A DNA stretch of 64,000 bases from Nocardia amikacinitolerans NBRC 108937 (GTDB taxonomy: Bacteria; Actinomycetota; Actinomycetes; Mycobacteriales; Mycobacteriaceae): NCBI RefSeq assembly GCF_001612615.1, contig NZ_BDAU01000047.1, positions 1 through 64,000 on the forward strand. The letters are read 5' to 3'. Below, one piece after another: positions 51,617 to 59,654 of the stretch. The translations under genes and the position numbers were made by a program. The stretch's first letter is position 1, and every line of letters begins with the position of its first letter. The notes under the pieces were generated by a model that saw nothing but the letters and a program-made list of their open reading frames with translations, was not told where the DNA came from and made no database searches.

Positions 51617-51853
51617 GTGGCACGAGTCGTGGTCGAGGTGATGCCGAAGGCCGAAATCCTGGATCCGCAGGGGCAGGCCATTGTCGGCGCGCTCCCGCGC
51701 CTGGGATTCGCCGGGATCGGTGATGTGCGGCAGGGCAAGCGATTCGAGCTCGAGGTGGACGAGAGCGTCAGCGACGCCGAGCTCGAGCAGATCGCCGAAG
51801 GCCTGCTCGCCAACACCGTGATCGAGGAGTGGAAGGTGGTTCGCCTCCCATGA
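51617..51853 (+). CDS. purS: FGAM synthase subunit PurS
   Basis: A 78-aa protein, the small subunit of the three-part phosphoribosylformylglycinamidine synthase (PurSQL) of Gram-positive bacteria. Family features: VVVEVMPKAEILDPQGQAIV, GFAGIGDVRQGKRFELEVD and LLANTVIEEWKVV. The GTG start has CTGAGGAG upstream. Its stop overlaps the purQ start (ATGA), so the two are translated together. The large subunit purL starts at 62580, separated by 10 kb. Confidence 0.95.
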   Translation: MARVVVEVMPKAEILDPQGQAIVGALPRLGFAGIGDVRQGKRFELEVDESVSDAELEQIAEGLLANTVIEEWKVVRLP

Positions 51854-52527
51854 CGGCGCGCATCGGGGTCATCACCTTTCCCGGCACGCTCGACGACGTC
51901 GACGCCGTGCGCGCGGTGCGTCTGGCCGGCGCCGAGGCGGTCAACCTGTGGCACGCCGACGCCGATCTGAAGCAAGTCGACGCAGTCGTCGTGCCAGGCG
52001 GCTTCTCCTACGGCGACTACCTGCGCGCGGGTGCCATCGCCAGGTTCGCGCCGGTGATGGGCAAGGTCGTGCAGGCCGCGGGCCAGGGCATGCCGGTGCT
52101 CGGCATCTGCAACGGCTTCCAGGTGCTGTGCGAGGCCGGTCTGCTGCCCGGCGCGCTGACCCGCAACGAGGGTCTGCACTTCATCTGCCGCGACGAGTGG
52201 CTGACCGTCGAGTCGGTCTCCACCGCGTGGACGTCCCGCTACGAGCCGGGTGCGCAGATTCTTGTCCCGTTGAAGTCCGGCGAGGGCCGCTACCAGGCCT
52301 CGGCCGCCGTGCTCGACGAGCTCGAAGGCGAGGGCCGGGTGGTCTTCCGCTACTCGGGCGACAACCCGAACGGCTCGCAGCGCGGCATCGCGGGCATCGC
52401 CTCGGCCAACGGCCGGGTCGTCGGTCTCATGCCGCACCCCGAGCACGCCACCGAGCCGCTGACCGGCCCGAGTGACGACGGTCTCGGACTGTTCCTCTCG
52501 GTGCTGGACACGCTGGTCTCGGCCTGA
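51850..52527 (+). CDS. purQ: FGAM synthase glutaminase subunit PurQ
   Basis: A 225-aa class I glutamine amidotransferase that feeds ammonia to PurL. The nucleophile Cys is in PVLGICNGFQVLCEAGLLPG, the catalytic His/Glu in VVGLMPHPEHATEPL, and the start is TARIGVITFPGTLDDVDAVR. Other signatures are VVPGGFSYGDYLRAGAIARF and YSGDNPNGSQRGIAGIASAN. It overlaps purS by 4 bp. No purL directly follows; accessory genes intervene. Confidence 0.96.
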   Translation: MTARIGVITFPGTLDDVDAVRAVRLAGAEAVNLWHADADLKQVDAVVVPGGFSYGDYLRAGAIARFAPVMGKVVQAAGQGMPVLGICNGFQVLCEAGLLPGALTRNEGLHFICRDEWLTVESVSTAWTSRYEPGAQILVPLKSGEGRYQASAAVLDELEGEGRVVFRYSGDNPNGSQRGIAGIASANGRVVGLMPHPEHATEPLTGPSDDGLGLFLSVLDTLVSA

Positions 52528-52675
52528 CGCGACACTACGGCCCGGGTTGATCCAGGCTCCCGCATCGGGAAGCCGGTCGATCCGGGCCGTTTCGCGTTTC
52601 GGCACCCACAGCCGGATGATCCGGCGCCGTTTCGCTTTCCGCGTCGGGAGCCGGGCTGTCCGAGTGGTTCGTGTT

Positions 52676-52730
52676 CGCGGCTCACCAGATCCGGTCTGTC
52701 CGGGTGGTCCGCGGCTCACCAGATCCGGTC
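52676..52730. repeat. Short tandem duplication at end of ligand-binding protein gene
   Basis: A 21-bp sequence that includes GGCTCACCAGATCCGGTC occurs at 52676-52696 and again at 52710-52730, 34 bp apart, with similar flanks (CTGTCCGAGTGGTTCG versus CTGTCCGGGTGGTCCG). The second copy contains the stop codon and last codons of the gene ending at 52716. The first copy is non-coding. Confidence 0.8.
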
Positions 52731-53792
52731 GATGATGTCGAACTCGACGCCGTCGGCCCTTGCGAGATAGCCGGGCTGGATCGCTTGGTTGCCGACGAAT
52801 CCCCGTGGGCCGCCCGGTGTTTGGAAGTGCACGCCGTCGGCGAGCGCGCGTTGCAGGCTCGGCACGTCCAGCGATCCGACGGTCTCGGCCAACCCGCGCA
52901 GCGCGTGGATGGCCTCGTAGGTCGCGTTGCTGAAGGTGGTGAGGGCGGGCGCGAAGCTGCCGTGCATCCTGCGATAGCGGGCCTTGCGGTCCCTGCCGTC
53001 GGTGAGCTTCTCGTTCAGGAAGAAGCTGGACGGCACGTAGAGATTGTGGTTGGCGCCCGCGCCGCCCGCGAGCAGCACGTTCTCGTCGGCGGCCGGGCTG
53101 ACCCGCACCTGGTCGGCGGCCCGGCCCATGGCGCAGAACTGGCGGTTGAACCGCGAGACGTCCGCGCCGACCATCAGGATGATGACGCCCTCGGCGCGGT
53201 CCAGATCCGGGTGCAGCAGGAATTCGCCGAAGCTCGGCGTGCCGAGCGGGACGAATCGTTCCAGCACGATGGCATCCGGGTCGATCAGGCTGCGCCGCAC
53301 CGCTTTCGCCGTCTCGCGCGGCCAGATGTAGTCGTTGCCGATGACGGCCCAGCGGCGCACGCCGAGTTCCCTGCCGAGCCAGCGCACCGCGGCGACGGTG
53401 TGGCCCGCCGGGTGCTCACCGACCAGCAGCACGCCGGGCAGTTCGTCGGGCAGACCTTCGTGACTGACCGCGAACAGATACGGCACCCGACCGTCGTTCG
53501 CCTTGGCCACCGCCCGCCGCACCGCGGAGGTGTGCCAGCCGGTGATCGCGTGCACCATGCCGGTGGCAAGCAGCGCGGCGACCTCGGTCGCTACCTCCGC
53601 GGGCGGCCTGCCGCCATCGATATTCGTGGTACGAATTTCGCGACCCAGAATTCCGGCGCCCCGGTTGATTTCGGACGTGGCCAGCGAAATGGCGGCATCG
53701 CAGGAAGGCGCGAAGATACCGCCTGGCCCCTGCATGGGAACTATGTTCAGGATCTCTATCGTGCCGTCTGGGCTCTCGCCGACCGCTGACAT
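52716..53792 (-). CDS. AmiC-type ligand-binding protein, no signal peptide
   Basis: A 358-aa type I periplasmic-binding-protein fold of the AmiC/branched-chain amide sensor kind (Peripla_BP_5/6). Landmarks: IEILNIVPMQGPGGIFAPSC, EINRGAGILGREIRTTNIDG, AITGWHTSAVRRAVAKANDG, RRWAVIGNDYIWPRETAKAV and YEAIHALRGLAETVGSLDVP. There is no signal peptide or lipobox, so it should be cytosolic, a sensor rather than a transport protein. It is 53 bp from a divergent MarR gene and has a paralogue on the other side at 54332. No transport genes are near. Confidence 0.82.
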   Translation of the reverse strand: MSAVGESPDGTIEILNIVPMQGPGGIFAPSCDAAISLATSEINRGAGILGREIRTTNIDGGRPPAEVATEVAALLATGMVHAITGWHTSAVRRAVAKANDGRVPYLFAVSHEGLPDELPGVLLVGEHPAGHTVAAVRWLGRELGVRRWAVIGNDYIWPRETAKAVRRSLIDPDAIVLERFVPLGTPSFGEFLLHPDLDRAEGVIILMVGADVSRFNRQFCAMGRAADQVRVSPAADENVLLAGGAGANHNLYVPSSFFLNEKLTDGRDRKARYRRMHGSFAPALTTFSNATYEAIHALRGLAETVGSLDVPSLQRALADGVHFQTPGGPRGFVGNQAIQPGYLARADGVEFDIIDRIW

Positions 53793-53845
53793 TCGGGTAC
53801 TCTTCTTCTGGTTCGAACGAATTCAAAAGCAGGCGGGGAAAATCA

Positions 53846-54271
53846 ATGACGACCATTCTAAGCGGATATGTCACGCTGCATGGGGCGCTGCGTGCCGCGG
53901 AACGACGTTGGCTACGCAACCTCGATGCCGCTTTGTGCGCGAGGCAGCTTTCGCCGGATCAGTGGTCGATGCTGTGCAATCTGTCGACCGAAAACGGCAT
54001 CACGATGAGCGAATTGGCCAACCGCTCGCAATTGGCGCCGTCCTCGGCGACCAGGCACGCCGACTTCCTCGCCGAGCGCGGCCTGATCTTCCGGGTGGCG
54101 GCGGAGGAGGATCGGCGGCGCATCCTGATCGGGCTGAGCAGGCTGGGGGCCGAGCTGGTCGCGTCGGTGCGCGCCGAGGAGGAGCTCGCGGAGCGTCAAT
54201 TGCAGAACAAGATCGGCGCGCGGCGCTATGCCGAGCTCAAGCGGCTGCTGGAGCTGGTCGCCGAGGGGTAG
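53846..54271 (+). CDS. MarR family transcriptional regulator
   Basis: A 141-aa winged-helix regulator. MarR features: LSPDQWSMLCNLSTENGITM, SELANRSQLAPSSATRHADF (recognition helix) and LIFRVAAEEDRRRILIGLSR (wing with the DRR motif), plus dimerising helices at both ends. It lies between two AmiC-type proteins, divergent from the first. The 53-bp shared gap contains TTCGAACGAATTC, a candidate operator. It probably regulates one or both neighbours, whose ligand may be sensed on its behalf. Confidence 0.85.
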   Translation: MTTILSGYVTLHGALRAAERRWLRNLDAALCARQLSPDQWSMLCNLSTENGITMSELANRSQLAPSSATRHADFLAERGLIFRVAAEEDRRRILIGLSRLGAELVASVRAEEELAERQLQNKIGARRYAELKRLLELVAEG

Positions 54272-54331
54272 TCGGCGCCGTCGTCCGCCCGTGCACGGTC
54301 GTCGCGACGGAGAAACGTCAAGGGGGGTTGC

Positions 54332-55402
54332 TCACGCCACGGTGAGCGTCTCGAAGTCGACGCCCGCCGCCCGCGCGACGAAGGTCGGCTGCACGATCTG
54401 ATCGCCGCGGAAGGTGAACTCGCCGGACGGGCCTTCGAGCACCGGACGGTCGGCCAGCGCGCGGTGGATGCGCGCCGTCTCGAACGAGCCCGCGGTGTCG
54501 ACCGCGGTCCGCAGCGCGTGCAGCGAGCGGTAGGCGCCGTTGGCGAATCTGCTGAAGGCTGGGGCGAATCCGTGGTGCAGCCGCAGGTACCGGTCGAGCA
54601 GATCGCGGTGGCCCGCGCTGCGCCGATCGGGAATCACGCTGGAGGGCACGTAGATATTGCGGTTGACGTCGAGTCCGCCTGCGAGCAGGACGTTTTCGTC
54701 GATGGTCGGGCCGGTGCGGAACTGGCGGTCGGCGCGTCCCGCCGCGGTGAAGGCCCGGTTGAAGCGGGCCGCGTCGGCGCCGATCAGCAGCAGGATCACC
54801 CCGTCGGCCGCGTCCAGCCGGGGATCGTCGAGCACGGCGTCGAAGTCCTCGGCGCCGATCGGCACGAAGTGTTCGGCGACCACCGAGTGCCGCGGTGCGA
54901 GCACCTCGCGCAGCGCGGGCGCGATCCGGCGCGACCAGAGATAGTCGCTGGCAACCACCGCCCAGCGCCGGGCGCCGAACTCCCGGTAGAGCCAGTCGAC
55001 CGCGACCAGCGTCTGGATGCCGGGGTGCTCGCCGATCATGAAGACGCCCGGTTCTTCTGCGGCGAGCCCGTCGTGGCCGACACCGAACAGGCACGGCGCG
55101 CGACCGGCCGCCGCGCGCATGATCGCGGCGCGATTCTCCGGCATCGGGATGCCCGTGACGGCGTGCACCATGCCGGTCGCCAGCAGGGCCGAGACCTCGT
55201 CGTAGACGCGCTGCGGCGGACCGCCGCCGTCGATCGTGGTCACGCATACCTCGCGTCCGAGAATGCCGGTGCCGCTGTTGATTTCGGCCACGGCCAGGTT
55301 CGCGGCGGCCACGCAGGACGGCCCGATGATGGCGCCGGCGCCGTGCAGGGGTGCGATGTTGACGATCTCGACGGCGTCGTGCCGCCCGCTCGGCAGTGTC
55401 AT
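54332..55402 (-). CDS. AmiC-type ligand-binding protein, no signal peptide (paralogue)
   Basis: A 356-aa paralogue of the protein at 52716. The same landmarks recur with changes: VEIVNIAPLHGAGAIIGPSC, EINSGTGILGREVCVTTIDG, AVTGIPMPENRAAIMRAAAG, RRWAVVASDYLWSRRIAPAL and VPSSVIPDRRSAGHRDLLDR. The ligand-pocket stretches differ more than the scaffold, suggesting a different ligand. There is no signal peptide. AGGGG precedes the ATG. It ends 60 bp after the MarR gene (convergent). Confidence 0.82.
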   Translation of the reverse strand: MTLPSGRHDAVEIVNIAPLHGAGAIIGPSCVAAANLAVAEINSGTGILGREVCVTTIDGGGPPQRVYDEVSALLATGMVHAVTGIPMPENRAAIMRAAAGRAPCLFGVGHDGLAAEEPGVFMIGEHPGIQTLVAVDWLYREFGARRWAVVASDYLWSRRIAPALREVLAPRHSVVAEHFVPIGAEDFDAVLDDPRLDAADGVILLLIGADAARFNRAFTAAGRADRQFRTGPTIDENVLLAGGLDVNRNIYVPSSVIPDRRSAGHRDLLDRYLRLHHGFAPAFSRFANGAYRSLHALRTAVDTAGSFETARIHRALADRPVLEGPSGEFTFRGDQIVQPTFVARAAGVDFETLTVA

Positions 55403-55535
55403 GCGAACCCCTGCCCTTCACGCGAGATTGCTGGATGTTCTCGTTCGCAGCCTGGGGGCTAGTTTAGCGGCGTCGGCGGAAGTTGCCGCCTATCCATGTC
55501 GGCGGCCGAGGCGGTGCGGGCCCTAGGATCGGTCC

Positions 55536-56819
55536 ATGCCGGTTTCCGCCACCGCCGCCACGGCCGATGGTCTGTGCGCGTTCATCGATGATTCGCCCTC
55601 GCCGTTCCACGTGGTCCGCACGGTCGCGCGGGAACTGGACCTGCACGGCTTCACCCGGCTCGAGGAGGCGTCGGTCTGGCCCGACGAGACGATCGGACGC
55701 CGCTACGTGGTGCGTGGCGGTTCGCTGGTCGCCTGGTCGGGGACCGGCCAAGACGCCCCGTTCCGTGTCGTCGGCGCGCACACCGACAGCCCGAACCTGC
55801 GGGTGAAGCAGCACCCGGATCTGGCCTCCGCGGGCTGGCAGCTCGTCGGGCTCGAGCCCTACGGCGGCGCATGGCTGAACTCGTGGCTGGACCGCGAGCT
55901 CGGCATCTCCGGCCGGCTGACGGTGCGAGACGGAAACAGGGTGCGCGAGCAGCTGATTCGCGTCGACGACCCGATCCTGCGGGTGCCGCAGCTGGCCATC
56001 CACCTCTCCGAGGACCGGCGCGGCGTCACCCTCGACCCGCAGCGGCACGTGAACGCGGTGTGGGGCGTCGGTGACACGCCGCGCTCGTTCCTCGCCTTCG
56101 TCGCCGAGAGCGCGGCGGTGGATCCGGCCGCGGTGCTCGGCTGGGAGCTGATGACGCACGATCTCGAGCAGAGCAGGCTGGTCGGACGGGACCGCGATCT
56201 GGTCAGCGCGCCCCGGCTGGACAACCAGGGCACCTGCTACGCCGGACTGCGCGCGTTCCTCGCCGCGGTGGAGGATCCCGGCGCGGCGACCCCGGTGCTC
56301 GCCATGTTCGATCACGAGGAGGTCGGCAGCCAGTCCGATCGCGGAGCCCAGTCCGATCTGCTGCCCGCCGTGCTGGAGCGGATCGTGCTCGCCCGCGGTG
56401 GCGGTCGCGCCGAATACCTTGCGGCCCTTGCCGGTTCGGTCTGCGCGTCCGGCGACATGGCGCACGCCACCCACCCCAACTACCCCGAGCGGCACGAGCC
56501 CGCGCACCGCATCGAGATCAACGGCGGACCGGTGCTCAAGGTCAACCAGAACCTGCGCTACGCCACCGACGCCACCGGCGCGGGCGCCTTCGCCCTCGCC
56601 TGCGACCAAGCGGCAGTCCCGTTGCAGCGCTACGTCCACCGCGCCGACCTGCCCTGCGGTTCCACCATCGGCCCCATGACCGCCGCCCGCACCGGCATGC
56701 CCACCGTCGACGTCGGCGCCCCCCAACTGGCGATGCACTCGGCCCGAGAATTGATGGGCGCCAACGACGTTCCCGCCTACGCGGCGGCGCTAGCGGCGTT
56801 CCTCACGCCGGTGGAGTAG
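55536..56819 (+). CDS. pepC: M18 family aminopeptidase
   Basis: A 427-aa zinc aminopeptidase (aspartyl aminopeptidase type), like M. tuberculosis PepC (Rv0800). Metal and catalytic residues appear in FRVVGAHTDSPNLRVKQHPD, APRLDNQGTCYAGLRAFLA, VLAMFDHEEVGSQSDRGAQS, SGDMAHATHPNYPERHEPAH and the late DVGAPQLAMHSARELMGAND. TAGGAT ends 6 nt before the ATG, so the message is probably leaderless. In M. tuberculosis it also lies between purQ and purL. Confidence 0.93.
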   Translation: MPVSATAATADGLCAFIDDSPSPFHVVRTVARELDLHGFTRLEEASVWPDETIGRRYVVRGGSLVAWSGTGQDAPFRVVGAHTDSPNLRVKQHPDLASAGWQLVGLEPYGGAWLNSWLDRELGISGRLTVRDGNRVREQLIRVDDPILRVPQLAIHLSEDRRGVTLDPQRHVNAVWGVGDTPRSFLAFVAESAAVDPAAVLGWELMTHDLEQSRLVGRDRDLVSAPRLDNQGTCYAGLRAFLAAVEDPGAATPVLAMFDHEEVGSQSDRGAQSDLLPAVLERIVLARGGGRAEYLAALAGSVCASGDMAHATHPNYPERHEPAHRIEINGGPVLKVNQNLRYATDATGAGAFALACDQAAVPLQRYVHRADLPCGSTIGPMTAARTGMPTVDVGAPQLAMHSARELMGANDVPAYAAALAAFLTPVE

Positions 56820-57139
56820 GGCCCGCTGCGCCCAGCCGGGACGCGCTACCGGCCGAGTTCGGCGTCGATCTCCGCTCAGCGGGCTCTCACATCAGGTTCG
56901 CCCGGCAATGTTCCCCGGTCGGCAGGGACGACGTCGCCTCGGCGCACGTCCGTCCGCCGGAAGGTGATCAAGGCGGCCGGTTCGTCAGCGGCGCGAGATC
57001 CTCAACGTTCGCGGTACCGAGTGGATCCTTTGCGCGATGTGGACTGGATGCAGGTGAGCGTCGGCATGGAAACGGCCATGGATCGCATCGATCAAACCCT
57101 GTCCCGGCCTTCACTTCTGCGTGCGGTGGCGGAGCGCGC
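56820..57139. other. Gap with no recognisable gene
   Basis: 320 bp between the peptidase and the YdcF gene, which both end or face into it. One open frame on the plus strand (56964-57191) runs into the opposite gene and shows no family features. I see no tRNA, hairpin or repeat here. Confidence 0.5.
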
Positions 57140-57808
57140 CTATTCCGGAAGCAGGCGGCCGGTGTATCCCGCGGCGACGAGTCGTGAGTAGGCGTTCCGA
57201 ACTTCGTCCGGCACATCCATGTGAATGGCCCAACCTTTCCTCGGATACACCCACGTCCTCTGGGTATCGCCGACGAGCATGGTGATGACGCGATCGACAT
57301 CGCCGATTCTGTCGATGTACTCGTCCAGGGTCACTGGTAGTGAAGTGCAGACGACGTCCACTTCGGGCCAAAGTTTGCGGCACGCAGCGTAACTGCGGCG
57401 CTGCTGGTATGGGCGGCAGATGAGTACCACGGACTCGATCGAGTCGAGACGGCCGTTCTGTTCCAGCAGTGCTTGTGTGAACGTGATGTTCTGACCGGTG
57501 TTGGTCGCAGCGGGTTCGATGAGGATGGCGCTCTGGGGAACACCCAGGTCAATCGCATGCTCGCGATAATGCACCGCCTCACCACGGGGAAATGTGCCTA
57601 TCGTGGTGGGGGAGTTCCCTCCACTGAAAACTATGAGCGGAAATGTGCGTTGCCGGTACAGCGCTGCGGTCCAGGTGGCCACGCCGAGGTCATGGCTACC
57701 TAGACCGATCCCGAGGTCCGCCGAGCCCACTCGCTGATGCATCTGGTTGTAGTCCCACAGCACTTCGACATCGGAGCGAAGGCGATTGGGCAGTGCCACC
57801 GAAGTCAT
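57140..57808 (-). CDS. YdcF family (DUF218) protein
   Basis: A 222-aa protein of the YdcF/SanA group. It has LGSHDLGVATWTAALYRQRT, FPLIVFSGGNSPTTIGTFPR, the ILIEPAATNTGQNITFTQAL segment (conserved E-x-T-N), and VVLICRPYQQRRSYAACRKL. No membrane helix is present, unlike SanA-type members. Some YdcF proteins bind S-adenosylmethionine; the cellular role is unknown. It begins 13 bp after the GntR gene in the same direction and is probably in its operon. Confidence 0.82.
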   Translation of the reverse strand: MTSVALPNRLRSDVEVLWDYNQMHQRVGSADLGIGLGSHDLGVATWTAALYRQRTFPLIVFSGGNSPTTIGTFPRGEAVHYREHAIDLGVPQSAILIEPAATNTGQNITFTQALLEQNGRLDSIESVVLICRPYQQRRSYAACRKLWPEVDVVCTSLPVTLDEYIDRIGDVDRVITMLVGDTQRTWVYPRKGWAIHMDVPDEVRNAYSRLVAAGYTGRLLPE

Positions 57809-57821
57809 GATCGAGGCGCTT

Positions 57822-58592
57822 TCAGTCGGGAACTTTGAAGTCGTAGGTCCACGAGAATCGTGATGCGGCGTGCACGCCGCGCGCGAACTCGACGAGGACG
57901 TTGTCTGTGGTGTACGTGCGACGCGTCAGGATCATGACCGGCTCACCGGACGGTAGTTCGAGCGTGGCGATCTCGCTCGGGTTCGGCATGCGTGCCGAGA
58001 TCGTCTCAACGATTCGGTCGGGCTCGAGGCCTTGCAGGGCGAGGACTGCGAATCCTCCACCGCGCCCGGCGGGACCTGGCGCCGGATCTACCAGCGGGGT
58101 TCCCTCGACGTGCGCTGGCAGATAGTAGCTCGTGAGCGTATGTGTCGGCTGGCCATCGTCACGCACGACGCGTGCGCGTTCGTACACGAAAGACTTCCGA
58201 GGGATACCGAAAGCTGCGGCTACTTCGCTGTCCGCTTCTACGAGCTGGACCGTGTTTGCCTGATCGGCAGACTTCCATGGACGCCCCGATGCTTCGCGAT
58301 CGGCCGCGAAGGCGACGAGGTCACCGAACTTCCATTTCTTCTTGGAATATCGTTCCGGACCGAGTCTGTGCATAGGTGGGCGTTCGTGAACCACCGTGCC
58401 CCGGCGCCTGATCGGCGTCACCAGTCCCTCGGCTTCGAGCACGGCGACGGCTTGGCGAACGGTCTTGATGTTGACGCCATGCTGTACGGCCAGCGTGTCC
58501 TGCTTGGGCAGAGTTGCGCCGGGTGGGTACACGCCATCGCGGATGGCCGCGCGCAAAGTGGCCGCCAACTCTCGGTACCCGCCGCCCGCCAT
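57822..58592 (-). CDS. GntR family regulator with UTRA domain
   Basis: A 256-aa HutC-subfamily regulator. The winged helix is at the N-terminus (YRELAATLRAAIRDGVYPPG, LAVQHGVNIKTVRQAVAVLE, AEGLVTPIRRRGTVVHERPP). A UTRA ligand domain follows (VYERARVVRDDGQPTHTLTS, EIATLELPSGEPVMILTRRT). ATG 58592 is chosen because GGGAG lies upstream and the frame's longer start adds only low-value sequence. UTRA regulators often control mobile elements in actinomycetes as well as sugar genes. Target candidates are yciF-like ydcF downstream and the divergent unknown genes. Confidence 0.85.
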   Translation of the reverse strand: MAGGGYRELAATLRAAIRDGVYPPGATLPKQDTLAVQHGVNIKTVRQAVAVLEAEGLVTPIRRRGTVVHERPPMHRLGPERYSKKKWKFGDLVAFAADREASGRPWKSADQANTVQLVEADSEVAAAFGIPRKSFVYERARVVRDDGQPTHTLTSYYLPAHVEGTPLVDPAPGPAGRGGGFAVLALQGLEPDRIVETISARMPNPSEIATLELPSGEPVMILTRRTYTTDNVLVEFARGVHAASRFSWTYDFKVPD

Positions 58593-58778
58593 CTGCTGAT
58601 CGCTCCCGTCTGTGATCCGCTTCGAGCCCGCCGATGACGAGAGTAGCCGCCGACCATCTTGAGGGAGATACAACCGGCTCTATTGACACCGATGGGGCCC
58701 ACTGCTCAAATAGAGCTACTTCTATTGCTCTCAAGTGTGGCCTTCTGGATCGGTATGACGTCAATTGGGGTGACTCGC
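58593..58778. promoter_or_regulatory. Divergent control region of the GntR island
   Basis: The gap between the GntR gene and the divergent unknown gene is AT-richer than its surroundings. It carries repeated related words: CTCTATTGACACC (about 58678), CTCAAATAGAGC and CTTCTATTGCTCTC (58706-58731). The middle word is an inverted version of the others. These are candidate GntR operator half-sites and promoter elements; no firm -10/-35 pair is assigned. Confidence 0.45.
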
Positions 58779-59378
58779 GTGACCATCGAAGAATCGGGCA
58801 ACCACAACAATTCGAACGAACTTCTGCCGCAGGCGATTTCATCGCGCCACGAGGGCCCGGCGACCGGTGTGGCCGGGCTCGCGTCGACTGCTGCGAACGG
58901 CGACCGGGCTGGGGGGCCGTCGGTTTTCGCGGCGGGCGATACGGCGCATTCACGGTGTGAGTACTACCGAGCGGTCTGCAATTTGCCCGCCGTGGTCGAC
59001 GAGGAAACCGGCCGCATCGGCTTCACCACCGGCATGGTGTGGGCGATCAGGATGCCCGCTGATCTCGGGCTGCGCGTCAAGGGCGGTATGGAGCGCAGGC
59101 AGTGCGGGGGTGGGTCGATCATTTCTCACCCGCGCAGTCGGACCTGGACGTTCTTGGTGCGTTCGGACATCCCGGTCGACCTTCCCGGCGAGGCATTGCT
59201 GTGGCGCAACCACGTCCACGTCATCCGCGGCGGAGGGCATATCGCGTTGCCGGGGCCTTCGGATCACGGACTGCGGTATCGGACGTGGATTACCCTCGCA
59301 CACAGCGGGTTCCGGCCCTCGGGCTTGGCGGTGATCGACACCGTACATGCCTGTTTGGCGAGTCCGGGATCGCGCTGA
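58779..59378 (+). CDS. Unknown protein divergent from GntR
   Basis: A 199-aa protein I cannot assign. Residues 1-55 are polar and probably disordered (MTIEESGNHNNSNELLPQAI). The folded part (about 60-190) has CEYYRAVCNLPAVVDEETGR, a MVWAIRMPADLGLRVKGGME segment, a SRTWTFLVRSDIPVDLPGEA strand-rich part, and GGGHIALPGPSDHGLRYRTW. The last part recalls the core of small primase-polymerase-like or bifunctional primase N-domains, which is only a weak suggestion. The GTG start has GGGGTGA upstream. Its stop overlaps the next start (TGATG). Confidence 0.6.
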   Translation: MTIEESGNHNNSNELLPQAISSRHEGPATGVAGLASTAANGDRAGGPSVFAAGDTAHSRCEYYRAVCNLPAVVDEETGRIGFTTGMVWAIRMPADLGLRVKGGMERRQCGGGSIISHPRSRTWTFLVRSDIPVDLPGEALLWRNHVHVIRGGGHIALPGPSDHGLRYRTWITLAHSGFRPSGLAVIDTVHACLASPGSR

Positions 59379-59596
59379 TGAGCGGCCGGTGTTCACCGCG
59401 CCCGGCGGAACCCGATGTGCACCTTGCGGTGTACGTACGTGGGATGCGTTTCGATTTCACCGCGTGCATGACAGCTGCGCTGTGGTTCCTTCAGGAACAT
59501 CAGCAGCGGCGGTATGTGGATGCCGTGAGTGTGAGCCTCGCGGATGGTGGGCGGTACCCGCGCCTCCCAAACGAGCGGCTCTACCTGGAACCGTGA
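59378..59596 (+). CDS. Small unknown protein coupled to the previous gene
   Basis: A 72-aa protein (MSGRCSPRPAEPDVHLAVYV to the end PNERLYLEP) of unknown function. Translation is probably coupled because its ATG overlaps the upstream stop. The middle holds a helix (FTACMTAALWFLQEHQQRRY) with an aromatic, mildly hydrophobic face. Similar short partners commonly accompany GntR-linked unknown genes in streptomycetes and nocardiae, but I cannot name a family. Confidence 0.55.
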   Translation: MSGRCSPRPAEPDVHLAVYVRGMRFDFTACMTAALWFLQEHQQRRYVDAVSVSLADGGRYPRLPNERLYLEP

Positions 59597-59604
59597 CAAT
59601 ATTT

Positions 59605-59641
59605 GAGGAAGTATAGTTAGTGTAAATATACTTCCTCGAAT
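59605..59641 (+). promoter_or_regulatory. AT-rich inverted repeat containing the promoter of the ATPase gene
   Basis: GAGGAAGTATA (59607-59617) and TATACTTCCTC (59629-59639) are perfect 11-bp arms around an 11-nt AT-rich centre, with TT/AA extending the symmetry. TTGAGG (59605-59610) and TATACT (59629-59634) are well-spaced -35 and -10 boxes (18 bp), one in each arm. A protein bound to the dyad would therefore block the promoter. GGAGG (59645-59649) follows as ribosome site. Confidence 0.75.
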
Positions 59642-59654
59642 AGCGGAGGTTCCG

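Noticed and set aside
56964..57191. 75-aa plus-strand frame after the M18 gene
   Set aside because: It overlaps the 3' end of the YdcF gene, and has no ribosome site, motif or typical codon bias.
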